A DNA stretch of 32,894 nucleotides from an uncultured Oscillospiraceae bacterium (GTDB lineage Bacteria; Bacillota; Clostridia; Oscillospirales; Oscillospiraceae). Positions 29,634 through 32,894 of the stretch are shown here, piece after piece. The stretch spans positions 1 through 32,894 of the forward strand of contig CAAFLG010000031.1 in NCBI GenBank assembly GCA_900763705.1, written 5' to 3'. The position numbers and the translations under genes are program-made. The first letter of the stretch is position 1. Each line of letters starts with the position of its first letter. Below the pieces are notes generated by a model. It saw only the letters and a list, made by a program, of their open reading frames with translations. It did not search any database and was not told where the DNA came from.

Positions 29634-30245
29634 ATGAAAAAGATCCTGCTTTCCGCGATCATCGCAGGCTGTGCCATCGGCCTTGGCGGCACGGTGTTTC
29701 TCTCGGTAGAGAATACCGTCATCGGGTCGGTGCTCTTTACCATCGGATTGTTCGTCGTCTGCACGCGCGGGCTGCACCTCTTCACGGGTAAGGTCTGCTA
29801 TGTGTTCGACAACGACGCGGCCTATGCAAAGGCCCTCCCCGTCATCTGGCTGGGCAATCTCATCGGCACCTCACTCGTCGCGCTCTTGGAGCAGTTCACG
29901 CGCCTTGCCTCTCTCGATGCACGCGCGCAGGCCATCTGCAATGTGAAGCTCTCCGAGCCGCTGCTCGGCGCGTTCATCCTTGCGATCTTCTGCAACGTGA
30001 TGATCTACATCGGCGTGGAGGGCTACCGCTCCAACCCGCACGAGATCGGCAAATACCTCGCGCTCTTTTTCGGCGTGGTCGTGTTCATCCTCTGCGGCTT
30101 TGAGCACTGCGTGGCGAACATGTACTACTTTACGATGGGCGGCGCGTGGAGCGCACGCACGATCCTCTATCTTCTCGTCATCACGCTCGGCAATGCAGTC
30201 GGCGGCGTCATCGGCCCGCTGACCCACAAGCTGCTCGACCGTTGA
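29634..30245 (+). CDS. Formate/nitrite transporter (FNT) family protein
   Basis: A 203-residue polytopic membrane protein of the FNT (FocA/NirC) family, a pentameric channel for monovalent anions such as formate, nitrite or hydrosulfide. Six hydrophobic segments are visible. The family's central-helix motif GFEHCVANMYYF (about 152-163) includes the conserved histidine, and LFTGKVCY near 51-58 is the other motif. It is shorter than FocA (about 280), mostly at both termini. It begins 9 bases after jag with only a weak ribosome site (AAGGTG), so it probably depends on translation from jag. The ion is not deducible; formate would fit a fermenter. Confidence 0.85.
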   Translation: MKKILLSAIIAGCAIGLGGTVFLSVENTVIGSVLFTIGLFVVCTRGLHLFTGKVCYVFDNDAAYAKALPVIWLGNLIGTSLVALLEQFTRLASLDARAQAICNVKLSEPLLGAFILAIFCNVMIYIGVEGYRSNPHEIGKYLALFFGVVVFILCGFEHCVANMYYFTMGGAWSARTILYLLVITLGNAVGGVIGPLTHKLLDR

Positions 30246-30268
30246 CGGACGGCGCACAAAGCAACAAA

Positions 30269-30304
30269 AAACGACGGATACGCTTTTTTGCGTATCCGTC
30301 GTTT
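30269..30304. terminator. Bidirectional terminator after the FNT gene
   Basis: AAACGACGGATACGC (30269-30283) pairs perfectly with 30290-30304 around a T6 loop, followed by CTTTTT. A-rich sequence on the left makes it work for the convergent minus-strand gene as well. Confidence 0.92.
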
Positions 30305-30333
30305 CTTTTTATTCACAGCCTGTGCAGAAAGCA

Positions 30334-30567
30334 TCAGTATTTTTTCTGCTTCTGCCCCTTGAGAAGACCGAGGTGCTTGCAGAGCGTGTAGGCAAAGACA
30401 ACGAGCGCGACCGTCAGGCTCAGCGCGATGATGTTGACTGCCGTGCCCGTCAGCGAAAGCTTATGCGAGGAGAACAAGATCGCGAGCACAAGGTCCGCGG
30501 CGAAGACCGCGCCGCTGAAAATGAGCACAAAGAGCGTCTTTTTGCTCATGGGACGTTTTTCTTCCAT
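30334..30567 (-). CDS. Small two-helix membrane protein
   Basis: A 77-residue hypothetical protein. Two hydrophobic helices (about 11-31 and 42-62) are joined by a short polar loop, with basic ends (MEEKRPMSKK, KGQKQKKY), suggesting an inner-membrane hairpin with both ends in the cytoplasm. The ATG at 30567 overlaps the exonuclease III stop (ATGA), with GGAGG upstream, so it is coupled to that gene. No family recognised. Confidence 0.65.
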   Translation of the reverse strand: MEEKRPMSKKTLFVLIFSGAVFAADLVLAILFSSHKLSLTGTAVNIIALSLTVALVVFAYTLCKHLGLLKGQKQKKY

Positions 30568-31328
30568 CAGTTTTCCTCCTTCAATTCGAGCAGCACCGGG
30601 CAGTGGTCGCTGCCCATGACCTCGGGCAGAATGTCCGCGTTTTCAATGCGCTCTCGCAGGCGCTCGGAGACGATGAAGTAGTCGATGCGCCAGCCGACGT
30701 TCCTTGCCCGCGACTGCGCGCGGTAGCTCCACCACGAGTAGGCGTCAGTCTTTTCAGGGTACAGCGTGCGGAAGGAATCCAGAAAGCCCGAGGAGAGAAG
30801 CTCCGTCATCTTGCCGCGCTCCTCGTCGGTAAAGCCGGGGTTAAAGTGGTTCGTCTTCGGGTTTTTGAGGTCGATCTCCTCGTGCGCCACATTTAAGTCG
30901 CCGCAGTAGACGACGGGCTTGATCGTGTCAAGCTCGCAGAGGTAGGCGCGCAGCGCATCCTCCCACTCCATGCGGTAAGCAAGGCGGCGCAGCTCGTCCT
31001 GCGAGTTCGGCGTGTAACAGCAGACGAGGTAGAAGTCCTCATATTCACAGGTGATGACGCGCCCCTCGTGGCGGTGCACATCCTCGCCGAAGTCATAGCT
31101 CACCGAGAGCGGCTCGCGCTTGGTGAAGACCGCCGTGCCCGAGTAGCCCTTCTTGTCCGCGCTGTTCCAGTAGATGTGGTACTGCGGCAGGTCGAGCTCG
31201 ATCTGGTGCGGCTGCAATTTTGTCTCCTGCAGGCAGATCACATCCGCGTCGATGAGATCCACAAAATCGAGAAAGCCCTTGCCCACGCAGGCGCGCAGAC
31301 CGTTGACGTTCCATGAAATGAGTTTCAT
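30567..31328 (-). CDS. xth: Exodeoxyribonuclease III / AP endonuclease
   Basis: A 253-residue endonuclease/exonuclease/phosphatase-fold enzyme of base-excision repair, cutting at abasic sites and trimming 3' ends. Motifs in order: ISWNVNGLRA (4-13), VICLQETKL (30-38, with the metal-binding Glu), YSGTAVF, GRVITCEY, CGDLNVAHEEIDL (catalytic Asp and Asn), WRIDYF and GSDHCPV (catalytic Asp-His). It is complete. GGAGG is 11 bases before the ATG. It has its own promoter and is divergent from radC-uvrB, making a DNA-repair neighbourhood. Confidence 0.97.
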   Translation of the reverse strand: MKLISWNVNGLRACVGKGFLDFVDLIDADVICLQETKLQPHQIELDLPQYHIYWNSADKKGYSGTAVFTKREPLSVSYDFGEDVHRHEGRVITCEYEDFYLVCCYTPNSQDELRRLAYRMEWEDALRAYLCELDTIKPVVYCGDLNVAHEEIDLKNPKTNHFNPGFTDEERGKMTELLSSGFLDSFRTLYPEKTDAYSWWSYRAQSRARNVGWRIDYFIVSERLRERIENADILPEVMGSDHCPVLLELKEEN

Positions 31329-31366
31329 TGGGGAAAAGTCCTCCGAACATATTTGATGGTGCTCTC

Positions 31367-31395
31367 ATTGTACTATCCGAAAGGGGCAAAAGCAA
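31367..31395 (-). promoter_or_regulatory. Promoter of the exonuclease III gene
   Basis: Minus strand TTGCTT (31390-31395), a 17-base spacer and TACAAT (31367-31372). Confidence 0.7.
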
Positions 31396-31431
31396 CAAAA
31401 AATGCGCGCGGAGAAGAAAGTGAAAAAACAC

Positions 31432-31460
31432 TTGTACGATTTTTGAAGCCGTGATAAAAT
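31432..31460 (+). promoter_or_regulatory. Promoter of radC-uvrB
   Basis: TTGTAC (31432-31437), a 17-base spacer and TAAAAT (31455-31460). No LexA-type inverted repeat was found around it. Confidence 0.7.
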
Positions 31461-31527
31461 ACAATATTAAGACAAAAATAGGAGAAGATCACCGCCTTTT
31501 GCGGCAAAAAGATGGAGGGGACCAGCC

Positions 31528-32229
31528 ATGCCGGTACATGAAGGACACCGCGCGCGTAAAAAGGAACAGTTCCGCGCCCACGGACTCGATGCGTTTGCCG
31601 ACCATGAGGCGCTGGAGCTTCTCCTCTATTATGCTGTGCCGCGGCAGGACACCAATCCCATCGCGCACCGCCTGATGGAAAAATTCGGCTCGCTCGAGGC
31701 CGTCTTTTCCGCCGACCGCGAGACGCTTGAGGAGGTCGAGGGCGTGGGCGAGAACGCCTCGACGCTGCTCACGCTCATGCTGCCGCTGATGCGCCGCATC
31801 CGCGCCTCCGCTGACGCGCACGAAACGGTGCTGAGCGATACCGAGCAGGCGGGCGCGTACTTTTTAGACCTCTTTTTCGGCGAGCGGGAGGAAAAGCTCT
31901 ACGAGGCGTGCCTTGACGCCAAGGGCCGCCTCCTCGCTTGCCATTTGGTCGCCGAGGGCGACACTGAGAGCGTCCAGCTCAATATGCGCAAAATTGTGGA
32001 AAACGCGCTCAAGTGCGGCGCGAGCAGCGTGCTGCTCGCCCACAACCACCCCAGCGGCGTGGCGCTCCCCTCCCCTGCGGATAACGCGACGACGCTGTCG
32101 GTCTTCGACGCGCTGCGCACCGTGGGCGTCGAGCTCGCCGACCACATCATCGTCGCGGACGACGACTTTGTCTCCCTGCGGCACAACGGGCTTCTGCCGG
32201 AAAGGAAGGGAAACGGATATGGAATTTAA
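31528..32229 (+). CDS. radC: RadC family protein (JAB/MPN metalloprotease-like)
   Basis: A 233-residue protein. The N-terminal helix-hairpin-helix-like part includes LEEVEGVGENAST (about 67-79), and the C-terminal MPN/JAB domain carries the JAMM motif HNHPSG (172-177) with Asp185 downstream. The old name comes from a radiation phenotype later attributed to another gene, so a DNA-repair role is unproven; the family is linked to mobile DNA in some cases. AGGGG precedes the ATG at 31528. The stop overlaps the first codons of uvrB by 11 bases, implying coupling. Confidence 0.92.
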   Translation: MPVHEGHRARKKEQFRAHGLDAFADHEALELLLYYAVPRQDTNPIAHRLMEKFGSLEAVFSADRETLEEVEGVGENASTLLTLMLPLMRRIRASADAHETVLSDTEQAGAYFLDLFFGEREEKLYEACLDAKGRLLACHLVAEGDTESVQLNMRKIVENALKCGASSVLLAHNHPSGVALPSPADNATTLSVFDALRTVGVELADHIIVADDDFVSLRHNGLLPERKGNGYGI

Positions 32230-32894
32230 GCTGCACGCGCCCTTCAAGCCCACGGGCGACCAGCCGCAGGCCATCGAAAAGCTTGCGCGCGGCGTGGAGC
32301 TGGGGCTTGATGAGCAGGTGCTGCTCGGCGTGACCGGCTCGGGCAAGACCTTCACGATGGCGAGCGTCATCGAAAAGGTCCAGCGGCCGACGCTCGTGCT
32401 GGCGCACAACAAGACCCTCGCCGCGCAGCTGTGCGCGGAGTTCAAAGAGTTTTTTCCCGAAAACGCGGTGGAATACTTTGTCTCCTACTACGACTACTAT
32501 CAGCCCGAGGCCTATATCCCCCACACGGATACCTACATCGCAAAGGACGCATCCACGAACGAAGAGATCGACCGCCTGCGGCTTAGCGCCACCTGCGCGC
32601 TGCTCGAGCGGCGCGACGTGATCGTCGTCTCGTCCGTTTCCTGCATCTACGGCCTTGGCGAGCCGGAGGATTTTGAAAAGCTGATGATCTCGCTGCGCCC
32701 GGGCATGACAATGGAGCGCGACTTCCTCTTAAAGCGGCTCATCGAAATTCGCTACGAGCGCAACGACGTCGCCTTTGAGCGCAACCGCTTCCGCGTGCGC
32801 GGCGACACGGTGGAGCTCTACCCTGCGTACTACCGCGACAAGGCCGTGCGCGTCGAATTCTTCGGCGACGAGATCGACCGGATCAGCGAATTCA
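32219..32894 (+). CDS. uvrB: Excinuclease ABC subunit B (partial, runs off the window)
   Basis: The first 225 codons of UvrB, the damage-verifying helicase-like subunit of nucleotide excision repair. It opens FKLHAPFKPTGDQPQAIEKL, has Walker A GVTGSGKT (37-44), the beta-hairpin region YFVSYYDYYQPEAYIP and the ERRDVIVVSSVSCIYGLG segment. AAGGAAGGGAAA lies upstream of the ATG at 32219. It overlaps radC. The remainder, about 440 residues, lies beyond the right edge. Confidence 0.97.
   Translation, partial: MEFKLHAPFKPTGDQPQAIEKLARGVELGLDEQVLLGVTGSGKTFTMASVIEKVQRPTLVLAHNKTLAAQLCAEFKEFFPENAVEYFVSYYDYYQPEAYIPHTDTYIAKDASTNEEIDRLRLSATCALLERRDVIVVSSVSCIYGLGEPEDFEKLMISLRPGMTMERDFLLKRLIEIRYERNDVAFERNRFRVRGDTVELYPAYYRDKAVRVEFFGDEIDRISEF

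Noticed and set aside
31329..31527. LexA/SOS box in the xth-radC divergent gap
   Set aside because: No GAAC-N4-GTTC inverted repeat is present; the closest match (CGAACATATTTGA) fails in the second half-site.
1..32894. CRISPR array, tRNA or rRNA genes
   Set aside because: No regularly spaced direct repeats, and no recognisable tRNA cloverleaf or rRNA segment was seen on either strand.

Overview
The window looks like a chromosomal replication-origin region from a GC-rich, spore-forming Firmicute, most likely a gut clostridium near Oscillospiraceae (taxon inferred). Reasons: the order gyrA-gyrB-remB-recF-yaaA-dnaN-dnaA | rpmH-rnpA-yidD-yidC-jag is the classic Firmicutes origin layout; a germination protease gene (gpr) implies endospores; Shine-Dalgarno sites are strong nearly everywhere; a remB gene is present.

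Layout. (1) 1-3050: an AT-richer accessory segment with the tail of a membrane-protein gene, then a consensus promoter driving three ATGA-overlapped genes: an XRE regulator, a DUF1016/YhcG-type PD-(D/E)XK nuclease and a serine recombinase that looks disabled. (2) 3054-6080, minus strand: lrgB-lrgA, proC and a diacylglycerol-kinase-like lipid kinase. (3) 6300-10561, plus strand: an AI-2E-family exporter, a DUF3810 membrane protein with an HExxH motif, pgi and a small P-loop protein. (4) 10622-12388: two inverted copies of a 300-350 bp hairpin-rich repeat enclose four tiny genes. These form two mirror-image units, each a small acidic helical protein transcribed divergently from a DNA-binding protein (one ribbon-helix-helix, one XRE). 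The two small proteins align to each other without gaps. (5) 12459-17222: rpsT, gpr on the plus strand, nadE, rnhA, greA and three consecutive SHOCT-domain membrane proteins. rnhA carries an in-frame amber codon just before its last catalytic aspartate. (6) 17431-26328: gyrA, gyrB, remB, recF, yaaA, dnaN, dnaA, all minus. The dnaA-dnaN gap holds a cluster of DnaA boxes, a GC cluster and DnaA-trio-like triplets, so the unwinding site is probably there. (7) 26329-30245, plus strand: rpmH, rnpA, yidD, yidC, jag and a formate/nitrite-transporter-family gene, covering ribosome, RNase P and membrane-protein insertion. (8) 30334-32894: a two-helix membrane protein and exonuclease III (minus), divergent from radC-uvrB (plus; uvrB runs off the window).

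Regions 5-8 are housekeeping genes with few surprises apart from the rnhA amber codon and the SHOCT trio. The main accessory interest is the inverted-repeat island at 10.6-12.4 kb and the trapped recombinase module at the left edge. No tRNA, rRNA or CRISPR array was seen. All calls come from reading sequence and recognising families; no searches were run.
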